From assembly GCA_024641095.1 (NCBI GenBank), contig JAHEDR010000001.1, positions 384,387 through 448,386 of the forward strand: a stretch of 64,000 nt of DNA. Direction: 5' to 3'. The notes beneath the pieces were generated by a model. It was not told where the DNA came from. It saw nothing but the letters and a program-made list of their open reading frames with translations, and did not search any database. The position numbers and the translations under genes are program-made. Shown here in pieces: positions 1 through 9,941 of this stretch (position 1 is its first letter; each line of letters begins with the position of its first letter). This DNA comes from Rhodoluna sp. (lineage in GTDB: Bacteria; Actinomycetota; Actinomycetes; Actinomycetales; Microbacteriaceae).

Positions 1-191
1 GTGGCTCAATTCCGTTCATTGCAGACCTCACCGAGGTATTCCCAGAGGCCCAGATTCTGGTGACCGGGGTAGAGGATCCAGATTCCAGGGCCCACAGCCC
101 AAATGAGTCGGTGGACCTTGAAATGCTCAAGAAAGCCATGGTTTCTGAGGCACTTTTGCTGCTAGCCGGGAATGCTCACGAAGCCCGATAA
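1..191 (+). CDS. C-terminal fragment of M20-family metallopeptidase/dipeptidase (truncated by window start)
   Basis: Open frame from base 3 to TAA 189-191: GSIPFIADLTEVFPEAQILVTGVEDPDSRAHSPNESVDLEMLKKA..., the M20 C-terminal signature. Confidence 0.8.
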   Translation, partial: GSIPFIADLTEVFPEAQILVTGVEDPDSRAHSPNESVDLEMLKKAMVSEALLLLAGNAHEAR

Positions 192-232
192 GTTAGTCTT
201 ATTGCAGGTTTAAATCGTCAAAAGGAGTCAAA

Positions 233-589
233 ATGTCACAGGTTCTAAACGAATCTTCAATTGACAATGGTGTTTCGCTAACCGAACAGGCTCAGAGCAA
301 GGTTCGCACCTTGATCGAGGCTGAGGGTCGCGACGACCTACGACTGCGCGTTGCTGTTCAGCCAGGTGGATGCTCAGGTTTGATCTACCAGCTTTACTTT
401 GACGAGCAGCTAGCTGAAGACGATGTAGTCAAGGAATTTGATGGGGTAGAGGTAGTTGTCGACAAGATGAGCGTGCCTTACCTAGATGGCGCCTCAATCG
501 ACTTCGAGGACACCATTCAGAAGCAGGGTTTCACAATCGACAACCCAAATGCTGCCGGCTCATGCGCCTGTGGTGACTCATTCAGCTAA
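233..589 (+). CDS. erpA: Iron-sulfur cluster insertion protein (HesB/IscA family, ErpA-like)
   Basis: 118 aa with VQPGGCSGLIYQL and C-terminal SCACGDSF; AAGGAG ribosome site upstream. Confidence 0.92.
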   Translation: MSQVLNESSIDNGVSLTEQAQSKVRTLIEAEGRDDLRLRVAVQPGGCSGLIYQLYFDEQLAEDDVVKEFDGVEVVVDKMSVPYLDGASIDFEDTIQKQGFTIDNPNAAGSCACGDSFS

Positions 590-608
590 ATCAGAATACT
601 TTTCTAGG

Positions 609-655
609 AAAGCCCTCCCGGGCCGCCTCAAAACGAGGCACCGGGAGGGCTTTTT
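609..655 (+). terminator. Rho-independent terminator after erpA
   Basis: Long inverted repeat AAAGCCCTCCCGG...CCGGGAGGGCTTTTT. Confidence 0.9.
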
Positions 656-755
656 GTTTAGAAAAACCCTCTAAATTCAGGCGTTTTCTGCAGGTTTTAG
701 GCAATTCCTGAGCGTAGGATAGAAGAGTAACGAGTTCGTCTCTGAAGGGTCGATT

Positions 756-1613
756 GTGCTGAAAAAGCTTGGATCAAAGTGGGCTGTTTTGCCTTCTGCG
801 GCATCAATTATGTTGCTGCTAACCGGTTGTTCGCAGGATGAGTTTTCGCGAGGTTTCTTGCCTGGCGTACCTGGTGTAACTAACCACACAGACCGCATCA
901 CCGGCCTATGGACCACCTCGTGGATCGTGCTTTGGGCAGTTGGAATCATTGCCTGGGCACTGATGTTCTACGCAATCATTGTTTACCGCCGCCGCAAGGG
1001 TGAGACTGGCCTTCCAGCTCAGCTTCGTTACAACAACCCAATTGAAGTAATGTTCACAGTTGTTCCGTTGATCATCACCATTGGTTTCTTTGCTTTCACA
1101 GCACGAGACATGGCCGCAATCGAGGCTCCGGTTGCTAACCCAGACGTTGAAATTCAGGTAATTGCCAAGCAGTGGAGCTGGGACTTTAACTACGTTGACG
1201 AAAACGTTTATGAATCTGGCATCCAGTCGCAATACAATGGCGAAACTGGTTCTGAAGCATCGCTTCCAACTCTTTACTTGCCAGTCGGTAAGAGCGTAAA
1301 GGTTGACCTTTCTGCCCGCGATGTAATCCACTCTTTCTGGGTAATTGACTTCCTTTACAAGAAGGACATGTTCCCAGGACGCACAAACCACATGTACTTC
1401 ACTCCGCAGGTTGAAGGCACATACAAGGGCAAGTGTGCAGAGCTCTGTGGTGAATACCACTCAATGATGTTGTTCAACGTAAAGGTTGTTTCGCAGGCCG
1501 AGTACGATGCGCAAATGCAAAAGCTTGCAGCTGCCGGCAATGTAGGTCAGCTAGACACCAAGTACGACCGCAACCAGAACCTTCCTGGTGACAACCCAGA
1601 GATTAGAGGCTAA
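756..1613 (+). CDS. ctaC: Cytochrome c oxidase subunit II (lipoprotein)
   Basis: GTG start, lipobox LLTGC, CuA motif KCAELCGEYHSMM. Confidence 0.95.
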   Translation: MLKKLGSKWAVLPSAASIMLLLTGCSQDEFSRGFLPGVPGVTNHTDRITGLWTTSWIVLWAVGIIAWALMFYAIIVYRRRKGETGLPAQLRYNNPIEVMFTVVPLIITIGFFAFTARDMAAIEAPVANPDVEIQVIAKQWSWDFNYVDENVYESGIQSQYNGETGSEASLPTLYLPVGKSVKVDLSARDVIHSFWVIDFLYKKDMFPGRTNHMYFTPQVEGTYKGKCAELCGEYHSMMLFNVKVVSQAEYDAQMQKLAAAGNVGQLDTKYDRNQNLPGDNPEIRG

Positions 1614-1617
1614 GTAA

Positions 1618-3294
1618 ATGGCTACCGCTACCGCAAGCAAGTCAACCTACGGATCTTTAAAGAAGACCAAGGGTCAAATTCTTGTTGACTGGGTTACCAC
1701 CACAGACCACAAGAAGATCGGTTACCTGTACCTGATCACCTCTTTCCTTTACTTCCTTATCGGTGGTGTGATGGCTCTGGTCATTCGCGCACAGCTGACT
1801 GCACCTGGTCTTGAAATTGTTCAGACCAAAGAGCAGTACAACCAGCTTTTCACCATGCACGGGACAATCATGTTGCTGATGTTTGCGACTCCACTTTTCG
1901 CAGCGTTTGCAAACATCTTGATGCCAGTTCAGATTGGTGCACCCGATGTTGCGTTCCCGCGTCTTAACGCAATCGCTTACTGGTTCTACTTCTTCGGTTC
2001 ATTCGTGGCAGTTGCCGGCTTCTTCACTCCACAGGGTGCAGCGAGCTTTGGTTGGTTCGCTTATGCGCCACTTTCAAACACCACTTTCTCACCGGGCCTT
2101 GGTGGTGACCTTTGGGTCTTTGGTTTGGCTCTTGGTGGTTTTGGAACAATCATGGGTGGTGTTAACTTCATCACCACGATCTTGACCATGCGTGCTCCTG
2201 GCATGACCATGTTCCGTCTTCCAGTCTTCACTTGGAACACTCTGGTTACGTCAATCTTGGTAATCATGTGTTTCCCACCGTTGGCTGCAGCGTTGTTTGC
2301 CCTTGGTGCAGACCGTCGTTTTGACGCTCACATCTTTGACCCGGCTAACGGTGGACCAATGCTTTGGCAGCACCTGTTCTGGTTCTTCGGTCACCCAGAG
2401 GTTTACATTTTGGCGTTGCCATTCTTTGGAATCATTTCCGAAATCTTCCCGGTATTTAGCCGCAAGCCAATCTTTGGTTACAAGACTTTGGTTTACGCGA
2501 CCATCGCTATTGCAGCGCTGTCTATGACCGTATGGGCGCACCACATGTACGTGACCGGATCGGTATTGCTACCGTTCTTTGCGTTTACCACCATGTTGAT
2601 TGCGATTCCAACCGGTGTGAAGGTATTCAACTGGATCGGAACTCTTTGGAAGGGTTCGGTCACCTTTGAGACACCAATGCTCTACGCCCTTGGCTTCTTG
2701 ACCACATTTATCTTTGGTGGTCTAACCGGTGTAATTCTTGCTTCACCTGCTTTGGACTTCCACCTTTCAGACAGCTACTTTGTGGTTGCACACTTCCACT
2801 ACGTAATCTTCGGAACCGTTGTGTTCGCAATGTTTGCCGGAATCTACTTCTGGTACCCAAAGATGACAGGAAAGATGCTGAACGAGCGTCTAGGTAAGAT
2901 CCAGTTCTGGCTTTTGTTTGTTGGTTTCCACACAACATTCTTAATTCAGCACTGGTTAGGTGTTATTGGTATGCCACGTCGCTACGCAACCTACCTTCCT
3001 GAAGATGGCTTCACTTGGATGAACCAGGTATCAACATTTGGTTCAGCATTGCTAGCGTTGTCGATCATTCCTTTCCTATGGAACATTTACATCACAGCTC
3101 GCAAGGGAGAGAAGACAACTCTTAACGACCCATGGGGTTACGGACGTTCACTGGAGTGGGCAACCGGCACTCCGTTCCCACGTCACAACTTCACCTCTAT
3201 TCCACGCGTGCGTTCAGAGTCACCTGCGTTTGACTTGAACCACCCAGAGTTTGCAGCTCCAGAAGCCAAGGTCACTGCAAAGAAGAAGGGCTAA
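1618..3294 (+). CDS. ctaD: Cytochrome c oxidase subunit I
   Basis: 558 aa; heme-copper oxidase motifs [27 protein letters not shown]. Confidence 0.97.
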   Translation: MATATASKSTYGSLKKTKGQILVDWVTTTDHKKIGYLYLITSFLYFLIGGVMALVIRAQLTAPGLEIVQTKEQYNQLFTMHGTIMLLMFATPLFAAFANILMPVQIGAPDVAFPRLNAIAYWFYFFGSFVAVAGFFTPQGAASFGWFAYAPLSNTTFSPGLGGDLWVFGLALGGFGTIMGGVNFITTILTMRAPGMTMFRLPVFTWNTLVTSILVIMCFPPLAAALFALGADRRFDAHIFDPANGGPMLWQHLFWFFGHPEVYILALPFFGIISEIFPVFSRKPIFGYKTLVYATIAIAALSMTVWAHHMYVTGSVLLPFFAFTTMLIAIPTGVKVFNWIGTLWKGSVTFETPMLYALGFLTTFIFGGLTGVILASPALDFHLSDSYFVVAHFHYVIFGTVVFAMFAGIYFWYPKMTGKMLNERLGKIQFWLLFVGFHTTFLIQHWLGVIGMPRRYATYLPEDGFTWMNQVSTFGSALLALSIIPFLWNIYITARKGEKTTLNDPWGYGRSLEWATGTPFPRHNFTSIPRVRSESPAFDLNHPEFAAPEAKVTAKKKG

Positions 3295-3299
3295 GCCAA

Positions 3300-3713
3300 A
3301 TGAAGTTCAACGGTAATCTTTTTTACGTCCTCACTGCCTTCTACTTTGTAGACGCGGTTGGCTATGCCATTTGGTGGTACAACACCAACGGTGGATATGA
3401 GCCAATTGGTACTGCTGCAATAGCAATGCTTGGCTTCATGTCTTTGTTCCTTGCGTTCTATCTAAAGAACACCTCTAAGCGCCAAGGTGTTGTTCCTGAA
3501 GATCGCCAAGACGGAAACATCGAAGACGGCGAATCAGAGATTGGTTACTTCGCTCCATGGAGCTGGTGGCCATTCTTCCTAGGTCTGTTCGGCTCAATCT
3601 GTTTCGCAGCTCTTGCAGTTGGTTGGTGGCTTTTCTTCATCGGCTTCCCACTGGCTCTAGTTGCTCTGATTGGTTTCGTGTTCGAGCGCAGCCGCGGATT
3701 GAACGCTCACTAG
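3300..3713 (+). CDS. ctaF: Cytochrome c oxidase subunit IV (actinobacterial)
   Basis: 137 aa membrane protein directly after ctaD; actinobacterial subunit IV sequence. Confidence 0.88.
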   Translation: MKFNGNLFYVLTAFYFVDAVGYAIWWYNTNGGYEPIGTAAIAMLGFMSLFLAFYLKNTSKRQGVVPEDRQDGNIEDGESEIGYFAPWSWWPFFLGLFGSICFAALAVGWWLFFIGFPLALVALIGFVFERSRGLNAH

Positions 3714-3725
3714 TAATAAACTCTC

Positions 3726-3759
3726 AAAAAAATCCCACCAGCAATGGTGGGATTTTTTT
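3726..3759 (+). terminator. Rho-independent terminator after ctaF (possibly bidirectional)
   Basis: AAAAAAATCCCACCA-GCAA-TGGTGGGATTTTTTT. Confidence 0.9.
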
Positions 3760-3760
3760 A

Positions 3761-4075
3761 TTACTGCATGGCAGACGCCAAATTGCCGTCGCCCCAAGAG
3801 CCGGTAATCTCGGCTATCTCAACCCGGTAGCCGTCGTACCACTCCGCGTATCGCTGTTTGGCTTCACGGTGCACTTCGTCACGTGAGAATTGTGCAAGCG
3901 ATTCCTTGGATTCAAAGAAGTAGATCACGCGAATTTGCGAGCCATCGGGGGAGAGCCACTTTTCTTTACCAACATACCCATCGGTAGCTTTGGCACGAAG
4001 CATGATTTCGTCATTAAGTTTCTTGAAATCGCCATCGGCGTTATTTTGTTTGAAGACAAATGTTGCCGTCAGCAT
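3761..4075 (-). CDS. Antibiotic biosynthesis monooxygenase (ABM)-like dimeric alpha/beta-barrel protein
   Basis: 104 aa; size and pattern (WLSPDGSQIRVIYFFESKESLAQF) fit ABM fold. Confidence 0.55.
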   Translation of the reverse strand: MLTATFVFKQNNADGDFKKLNDEIMLRAKATDGYVGKEKWLSPDGSQIRVIYFFESKESLAQFSRDEVHREAKQRYAEWYDGYRVEIAEITGSWGDGNLASAMQ

Positions 4076-4435
4076 TTAGTTTTCCTTCGTGACGGTTGAA
4101 TCATCTAGGTTGGCATCTGCCCAAATGTTGATGGCCTTTTGAATGAATTGGGCCAACCCTGTTTCATAAGCTTCGTAGGTTGCCTTGAATGCCGGATCCA
4201 TCACGTAGGTAAGCGCCAAAGATTTATAGGCAATGCGGTTAGGTTTCCAAAACTGGCAAATGTATGCGTAGTGCTTACCAATCCAAGCTTGAACTTGTTG
4301 GTCGGTGATCTCACAACCGGCAACCATCAAATCGGCAATGTTTCTGGCAATCAGATCGTGCCCGCGTTTGTACTCCTGGTATTGCTCAGCATTTACATGC
4401 TGGCTCTGGTGCTGCGAGCTGGAGTGGTTGAACAT
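4076..4435 (-). CDS. Stand-alone TipAS antibiotic-recognition domain protein
   Basis: IADLMVAGCEITDQQVQAWIGKHYAYICQFW...YVMDPAFKATYEAYETGLAQFIQKAI resembles the TipA C-terminal domain; no MerR HTH. Confidence 0.78.
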   Translation of the reverse strand: MFNHSSSQHQSQHVNAEQYQEYKRGHDLIARNIADLMVAGCEITDQQVQAWIGKHYAYICQFWKPNRIAYKSLALTYVMDPAFKATYEAYETGLAQFIQKAINIWADANLDDSTVTKEN

Positions 4436-4441
4436 TCTGCA

Positions 4442-4447
4442 AGCCTA
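4442..4447 (-). promoter_or_regulatory. Putative -10 box of leaderless promoter for the TipAS gene
   Basis: TAGGCT-N6-ATG on minus strand. Confidence 0.5.
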
Positions 4448-4490
4448 TTTGTTTGGGTTCAAATTTAAGCTGAAGCTGAGTAAAAGAATA

Positions 4491-4514
4491 GGGCCCAGGC
4501 AAATGCCTGGACCC
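4491..4514. terminator. Hairpin downstream of qcrB
   Basis: GGGCCCAGGC-AAAT-GCCTGGACCC. Confidence 0.55.
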
Positions 4515-4546
4515 ATTCCTTGATCTAACTCCGTGAAGAGTTGGTC

Positions 4547-6178
4547 TTAGTGAGAGTCTTTGTTCTCAATGGCACTGTGATCACCGTGGTGGTGAGCATC
4601 TTCAATCTCGGTCTGAGTTACCGGAGCAATGCGGTCCTCGAAGTAGAAGCGTGATAGCCCGGCACGTAGACGTGCACGCAAGGTGATCTTGCCTGCAGCG
4701 TTTGGTCGAGCCAGGGTTGGCTGGTAGTCCTTAAAGTCAACAAGCTTCCACTGTTCAAACTCGTCTAGCGGCTCGTGAACTTCAATGTACTCACCGTGAG
4801 GCAAGCGCACGATGCGACCGGTCTCGCGACCGTGTAGCGCAATTGAGCGGTCCTTGCGCTGTAGTGACAAGCAAGTGCGCTTGGTGATGATGTAAGCAAG
4901 CACTGGAGCAACAAACAGAAGAATCTGCATGCTGGTTAGTACCTGGTTTAGCGACATCTTGAAGTTGGTAGCAATTAAGTCAGTACCAGCACCAGCCCAA
5001 AGCACGGCGTAGAAGGTAACTCCGGCTGCACCAATTGCGGTACGAGTAGGAGCGTTGCGTGGACGGTCAAGCACGTGGTGTTCGCGCTTGTCTCCAGTTA
5101 CCCAAGCTTCAATGAACGGGTAGGCGGCAACAACAACTAGGAAACCAACACCAACGATCATTGGCAGCAAGATGTTCCATGCCCAGGTGACGCCACCTGA
5201 GTGAACTTCAATTCCTGTTGGTGCCAAACGAAGAGCACCATCTAGCCAACCGATGTACCAGTCAGGCTGAGTACCCGCAGAAACAGGGGATGGGTCGTAG
5301 CCACCGTAGTTCCAAACCGGGTTGATAGTGAAAGTTGCTGCAATCAGCATGATCACACCAAACACGATGAAGAAGAATCCACCGGCCTTAGCAACGTAAA
5401 CAGGCATCAGTGGGTAACCAACAACGTTGGTGTCCTTACGGCCTGGGCCTGAGTAGTGGGTGTGCTTGTGAATTACCACCATGAAAAGGTGAATCACGAT
5501 GAAGACAAGAATCAACGCAGGCACAAGCAAGATATGTAGACCGTATAGACGGGCGACGATTGCTTCACCAGGGAATTCGCCACCGAATAGAAGTGATGAA
5601 GTGTAAGCACCGATAACCGGTAGACCCTTGATCATTCCATCGATAATGCGAAGACCGTTACCTGATAGCAAGTCATCTGGAAGTGAGTAACCGGTGAATC
5701 CACCAGCCATACCAAGTACGAAAAGTACGAAACCAACTACCCAGTTAATTTCACGTGGCTTGCGGAAAGCACCGGTGAAGAAAACGCGAAGCATGTGTAG
5801 ACCTGCGGCGGCTACGAAAAGTAGCGCTGACCAGTGGTGAACCTGACGCATCAAAAGACCACCACGAACTTCGAACGAGATGTCCAAAGTTGAAGCGTAC
5901 GCAATTGACATCTCAGCGCCCTTAAGTGGACCGTAAACACCGTTGTAGATGACCGGCTCCATTGAAGGCTGGAAGAAGAAGGTTAGGAAGGTACCTGAAA
6001 GCAAAAGCACTAGGAAGCTGTAAAGAGCAACTTCACCAAGCATGAATGACCAGTGATCAGGGAAGACCTTGCGGCCAAACTCCTTCAGAATGCCAGCAAC
6101 GCCAACACGTTCGTCTAGGTAGTTTGCGGTACCTGCAAGGAAACCGCCCTTCTTTGGTGCAGCAACAGCATTACTCAT
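4547..6178 (-). CDS. qcrB: Cytochrome bc1 complex cytochrome b subunit
   Basis: 543 aa with cytochrome b motifs (HHWSALLFVAAAGLHMLRVFFTGAFRKPREINW). Confidence 0.96.
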   Translation of the reverse strand: MSNAVAAPKKGGFLAGTANYLDERVGVAGILKEFGRKVFPDHWSFMLGEVALYSFLVLLLSGTFLTFFFQPSMEPVIYNGVYGPLKGAEMSIAYASTLDISFEVRGGLLMRQVHHWSALLFVAAAGLHMLRVFFTGAFRKPREINWVVGFVLFVLGMAGGFTGYSLPDDLLSGNGLRIIDGMIKGLPVIGAYTSSLLFGGEFPGEAIVARLYGLHILLVPALILVFIVIHLFMVVIHKHTHYSGPGRKDTNVVGYPLMPVYVAKAGGFFFIVFGVIMLIAATFTINPVWNYGGYDPSPVSAGTQPDWYIGWLDGALRLAPTGIEVHSGGVTWAWNILLPMIVGVGFLVVVAAYPFIEAWVTGDKREHHVLDRPRNAPTRTAIGAAGVTFYAVLWAGAGTDLIATNFKMSLNQVLTSMQILLFVAPVLAYIITKRTCLSLQRKDRSIALHGRETGRIVRLPHGEYIEVHEPLDEFEQWKLVDFKDYQPTLARPNAAGKITLRARLRAGLSRFYFEDRIAPVTQTEIEDAHHHGDHSAIENKDSH

Positions 6179-6180
6179 TT

Positions 6181-7221
6181 TTAACGCTCCCAGAAGCTAG
6201 GGCCAACAGGCTCAGTGAAATCGCTCTGCGCAATTAGGTAACCCTCTGCATCAACTGCGATAGGCAGCTGAGGAAGTGGGCGAGAGGCAGGGCCAAAAAT
6301 AACCTTGCAAGCATCAGTCACATCGAATGTTGACTGGTGACATGGGCAAAGTAGGTGGTGAGTCTGCTGCTCGTATAGCGCAACAGGGCAACCAACGTGA
6401 GTACAAATCTTTGAGTAGGCAACGATACCGTCGTAAGACCAGTCCTTGCGCTCTGCAGATTCCTTCAAGTCCTTAGGGTCAAGGCGAACAAGTAGAACAG
6501 CTGCCTTTGCCTTCTCTTCAAGCTTTCCGTGCTCAAGCTCTGATAGACCTTCTGGAATAACGTGGAAAACAGAACCAAGAGTTACATCGGAAGCCTTGAT
6601 AGGGGTACCGGTTGGGTCTGTAGTAAGGCGAGTGCCCTTCTTCCACATTGTGTGACGCAAGGTGTTGCCTGGGTTAGGCCCCAAGTCACCAAAGATCATG
6701 ATTGCTGGTAGTGGGAACAAAGCAAGTGCGCCGTAAAGCGAACGACGAATAAGTTTGCGACGCGAGAAACCAGATTCTGAATCGGCAAGCTTGATGATCT
6801 CAATTGCGCGTGCGCGAACTTCTTCGGAACCACGAGTCTGGTGACGCTCTTCAGAAACTTCTGCATCTGGCATCAAGGTCTTTGCCCAGTGCACTGCACC
6901 AATACCAATTCCTAGCAAGCCAAGGGTGATTCCAAGACCCAGTAGAAGAGTGTTGTTGCGAACTGTGCCAAGTTCCTCAGTTAGTGGGAATGCAAAGTAT
7001 GCGTAGATGGCAAAAGCGCTTCCAACGATAGATGCCAAGAACAACGCAGCAACCTGACGCGCAGCCGCCTTCTCGTGTTTGACACTCTTGTCAGTCATGC
7101 GAGTGCGGTGTGGCTCAAGGCCTGGATCCTTCACAGCGTCTGGCGCAATAACAGCTAGGCCGCCTGCGTACTCGTGCTCTGAGTTCTTTGAACCGGCTTT
7201 AGCCAGTTTCTTTTCGCTCAC
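6181..7221 (-). CDS. qcrA: Cytochrome bc1 complex Rieske iron-sulfur subunit
   Basis: Rieske motifs CTHVGCPV and CPCHQSTFD; N-terminal TM region. Confidence 0.96.
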   Translation of the reverse strand: MSEKKLAKAGSKNSEHEYAGGLAVIAPDAVKDPGLEPHRTRMTDKSVKHEKAAARQVAALFLASIVGSAFAIYAYFAFPLTEELGTVRNNTLLLGLGITLGLLGIGIGAVHWAKTLMPDAEVSEERHQTRGSEEVRARAIEIIKLADSESGFSRRKLIRRSLYGALALFPLPAIMIFGDLGPNPGNTLRHTMWKKGTRLTTDPTGTPIKASDVTLGSVFHVIPEGLSELEHGKLEEKAKAAVLLVRLDPKDLKESAERKDWSYDGIVAYSKICTHVGCPVALYEQQTHHLLCPCHQSTFDVTDACKVIFGPASRPLPQLPIAVDAEGYLIAQSDFTEPVGPSFWER

Positions 7222-7263
7222 TCTAGATGCTCCCTTTGGTTTGAGATTGAAAACTTATTGAAA

Positions 7264-8052
7264 TTAGTTTGACTTTGCGCCAAGCCAGATGGTGATTGCA
7301 ATGATGAATCCAAGAATGAATACCCAAGTGAACAGACCTTCAACAACAGGACCTAGGTTCGCAAGTTCATAACCACCGGCAGATGGGTTTTCTTCCACAA
7401 ACTTTAGGTAAGTGATGATGTCCTTCTTGTCCTGAGGAGTCAGGTTGGCATCATTGAAAACCGGCATGTTCTGTGGACCAGTCAACATAGCCTCGTAGAT
7501 GTGGTCAGCAGGAACACCCTTTAGCGCTGGAGCGTACTTACCCTCGGTAAGAGCACCACCGGCACCAACGGCGTTGTGACACATTGCACAGTTAATGCGG
7601 AACAGCTCGCCACCGCGGGTTGCGTTTCCGTTCGCAGCAATCATTTCTTCGGTTGGAACCGCAGGGCCATCGCCAAGAGTTGAGGCATATGCAACCAGTG
7701 CGTCTACCTGCTCATCGGTAAATTGCTTCTTCTTTACCTGAAGCTGAGGGCCTGAAGCCTGACCAGGCATACGACCTGAATCAACCTGGAATTCAACGGC
7801 AGCAGCACCAACACCGATAAGTGATGGGGCAGCCTTGGTGCCCTCTGCGTTCTTACCGTGACAGCTTGCACAGTTAGCAAGGAACAGCTTCTTACCTTCG
7901 GTTACCTGTTCTGCCGTGTAGGCAGCTGAAACTGGCTTAACTGCATCTACCGCAGCGGTTGCAGCTGCATAGCCACCACCGGTAAGTGCAAGACCAGCTG
8001 CCATCACGATGATTGCAGCAAGTGGGCTACGACGATTTTTCTTGAATGCCAT
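7264..8052 (-). CDS. qcrC: Cytochrome bc1 complex diheme cytochrome c subunit
   Basis: Two CXXCH motifs (CASCHG, CAMCHN), C-terminal TM. Confidence 0.96.
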   Translation of the reverse strand: MAFKKNRRSPLAAIIVMAAGLALTGGGYAAATAAVDAVKPVSAAYTAEQVTEGKKLFLANCASCHGKNAEGTKAAPSLIGVGAAAVEFQVDSGRMPGQASGPQLQVKKKQFTDEQVDALVAYASTLGDGPAVPTEEMIAANGNATRGGELFRINCAMCHNAVGAGGALTEGKYAPALKGVPADHIYEAMLTGPQNMPVFNDANLTPQDKKDIITYLKFVEENPSAGGYELANLGPVVEGLFTWVFILGFIIAITIWLGAKSN

Positions 8053-8071
8053 TTGAAATTGGTCTTTCAGA

Positions 8072-8683
8072 TTATTTAAGAACGTAAACGATTAGGAAAA
8101 GGCCGATCCAAACCACGTCAACGAAGTGCCAGTAGTAAGACACAACGATTGCGCTGGTTGCTTCGTAGTGACCGTACTTCTTTGCGGCAAAGGTACGACC
8201 AATAACGAATAGGAAGGCAATTAGACCGCCGGTCACGTGAAGCGCGTGGAAACCGGTGGTGATGTAGAAGGCAGAGCCATAAGAGTTTGAGTTAAGCGCA
8301 ACACCCTCAGAAATAAGGGTTGCGTATTCCCAGCACTGACCAGCAACGAAGATTGCACCCAGCAGGTAGCTGAGGAAGAACCACTCAACTACACCCCATT
8401 TGACAGGGGATAGGCCGGTTGCACGAGGCTGTAGACGCTCTGCCGCAAAAACACCAAACTGAGCTGTAAATGAAGAGGCAACCAGGATCAAGGTGTTGAC
8501 CAAAGCGAATGGCACGTTCAGAATCTGGGTGTCATTGGCCCAAATTTCTGGGGAATTGGCACGAAGGCTGAAATACATAGCGAAAAGGCCGGCGAAGAAC
8601 ATCACCTCGCTTCCAAGCCAAACGATAGTGCCAACCGAGGTTGCACTAGGGCGATTAATGACAGGTGCGCTGATGGTCGTCAT
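8072..8683 (-). CDS. ctaE: Cytochrome c oxidase subunit III
   Basis: 203 aa, [11 protein letters not shown] and [14 protein letters not shown] motifs. Confidence 0.96.
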   Translation of the reverse strand: MTTISAPVINRPSATSVGTIVWLGSEVMFFAGLFAMYFSLRANSPEIWANDTQILNVPFALVNTLILVASSFTAQFGVFAAERLQPRATGLSPVKWGVVEWFFLSYLLGAIFVAGQCWEYATLISEGVALNSNSYGSAFYITTGFHALHVTGGLIAFLFVIGRTFAAKKYGHYEATSAIVVSYYWHFVDVVWIGLFLIVYVLK

Positions 8684-8689
8684 GCTTCA

Positions 8690-8695
8690 ATACTA
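8690..8695 (-). promoter_or_regulatory. Putative -10 box of leaderless promoter for ctaE
   Basis: TAGTAT-N6-ATG on minus strand. Confidence 0.5.
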
Positions 8696-8760
8696 ACCCC
8701 GAAGGCCTTGTAAATTCGGCAATTTTGACGTGCCTCGCGAGCAAATTTAAACAATTTTCC

Positions 8761-8766
8761 TAAAAT
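8761..8766 (+). promoter_or_regulatory. Putative -10 box of leaderless promoter for trpD
   Basis: TAAAAT-N6-ATG (ATG at 8773, in frame with trpD). Confidence 0.45.
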
Positions 8767-8772
8767 CTTTTG

Positions 8773-9864
8773 ATGCGAAAGATGGCTAAACTTTGGCCTA
8801 TGACATTGCCGCTGACCTGGTCTCAGATTCTGAGCAAATTAGCTTTGGGTACCGACTTAAATCGTGCCGAGGCAACCTGGGCGCTGGATCAGATTATGTC
8901 AGGTGAAGTTGCCGATGGAATCGTGGCCGCCTTTATGGTTGGCCTGCGCCGCAAGGGTGAATCGGTGGATGAAATCTCCGGCCTGGTTGATGCCATGCTC
9001 ACCAATTGCCTGAAGCTTGAAACCGGATCGGACGCCGTGGATATCGTTGGCACCGGGGGAGATTTGATTGGTACCGTCAACATCTCCAGCATGGCCTCAA
9101 TTTTGACGGCCGCTGCCGGGGTTCCGGTGCTCAAGCACGGTAGCCGCTCAGCCTCAGGCAAGACCGGGTCTTCAGAAATGTTGGAATCGTTGGGCATTCG
9201 CTTGGACCTAGATGCCTCCCAGGTGGCATCGGTGTTCAAAAAGACCGGCATCACGTTCTTTTTTGCCCCGGTATTTCACCCGGCAATGCGCTACGTGGCG
9301 CCAATAAGAAGGCTTTTGGCAATACCTACGACCTTCAACTTCTTAGGCCCGCTGGCCAACCCTGCCCAGCCAGTAGCCACCTCGCTTGGTGTGGCAAATC
9401 GTCAAATTGCACCGCTTTTGGCCCGAGAATTGGCTGCCAGAGGCCGTACCGGCCTGGTTTTCCGCGGAAATGACGGCCTAGACGAGCTTTCGACCACCTC
9501 GGCTAACGAGATTTGGCAGGTTTCTGGCGGTGAGGTTCGTGAATTCAACCTAAATCCGGTCAAATTTGGCCTGGCTAGAGCCACAACTGAGCAATTGCTT
9601 GGTGGCGATGCAGCTCAAAATGCCCAGGTTGCTCGTGAAATCTTTGCGGGTAATACCGCTGGCAACCTTAGTGCGGTGCGGGACATCGTAATTTTGAACG
9701 CCGCCGGAGGAGTGGTGAGCTATGAGCTTGCTCACGACAGCTCTAAGGCTGACGTTGATTTGGATCGTAGATTCCAAGATGCAATTGCCAAGGTAACTTC
9801 GGCGCTTGATTCAGGTGCCGGTCAAACCAAACTTAATGACTGGGTAGCGGCAACAGCCCAATAG
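8773..9864 (+). CDS. trpD: Anthranilate phosphoribosyltransferase
   Basis: DIVGTGGDLIGTVNISSMA, KHGSRSASGKTGSSEMLE, FLGPLANPA; start 8773 or 8800. Confidence 0.93.
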   Translation: MRKMAKLWPMTLPLTWSQILSKLALGTDLNRAEATWALDQIMSGEVADGIVAAFMVGLRRKGESVDEISGLVDAMLTNCLKLETGSDAVDIVGTGGDLIGTVNISSMASILTAAAGVPVLKHGSRSASGKTGSSEMLESLGIRLDLDASQVASVFKKTGITFFFAPVFHPAMRYVAPIRRLLAIPTTFNFLGPLANPAQPVATSLGVANRQIAPLLARELAARGRTGLVFRGNDGLDELSTTSANEIWQVSGGEVREFNLNPVKFGLARATTEQLLGGDAAQNAQVAREIFAGNTAGNLSAVRDIVILNAAGGVVSYELAHDSSKADVDLDRRFQDAIAKVTSALDSGAGQTKLNDWVAATAQ

Positions 9865-9907
9865 CAGACCCTTAGGGAAGAACGGCCTTGGTTGCCAGAT
9901 AAACGCT

Positions 9908-9935
9908 ACTTGACATAATGTTCATTATCGGCGAA
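9908..9935 (-). other. dif: Candidate dif (XerC/XerD chromosome dimer resolution) site
   Basis: Minus strand TTCGCCGATAA-TGAACA-TTATGTCAAGT: 11+6+11 bp with inverted inner arms; XerD-side arm differs at 2/11 positions from E. coli dif TTATGTTAAAT; in a convergent intergenic gap. Confidence 0.88.
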
Positions 9936-9941
9936 AGGGAT

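Noticed and set aside
906-1460. 184-aa minus-strand ORF opposite ctaC
   Set aside because: Shadow ORF of a strongly supported cytochrome oxidase gene; no recognisable domain.
3890-4523. Plus-strand ORFs at 3890, 4139 and 4305
   Set aside because: Antisense to the ABM-like and TipAS genes; no domain resemblance.
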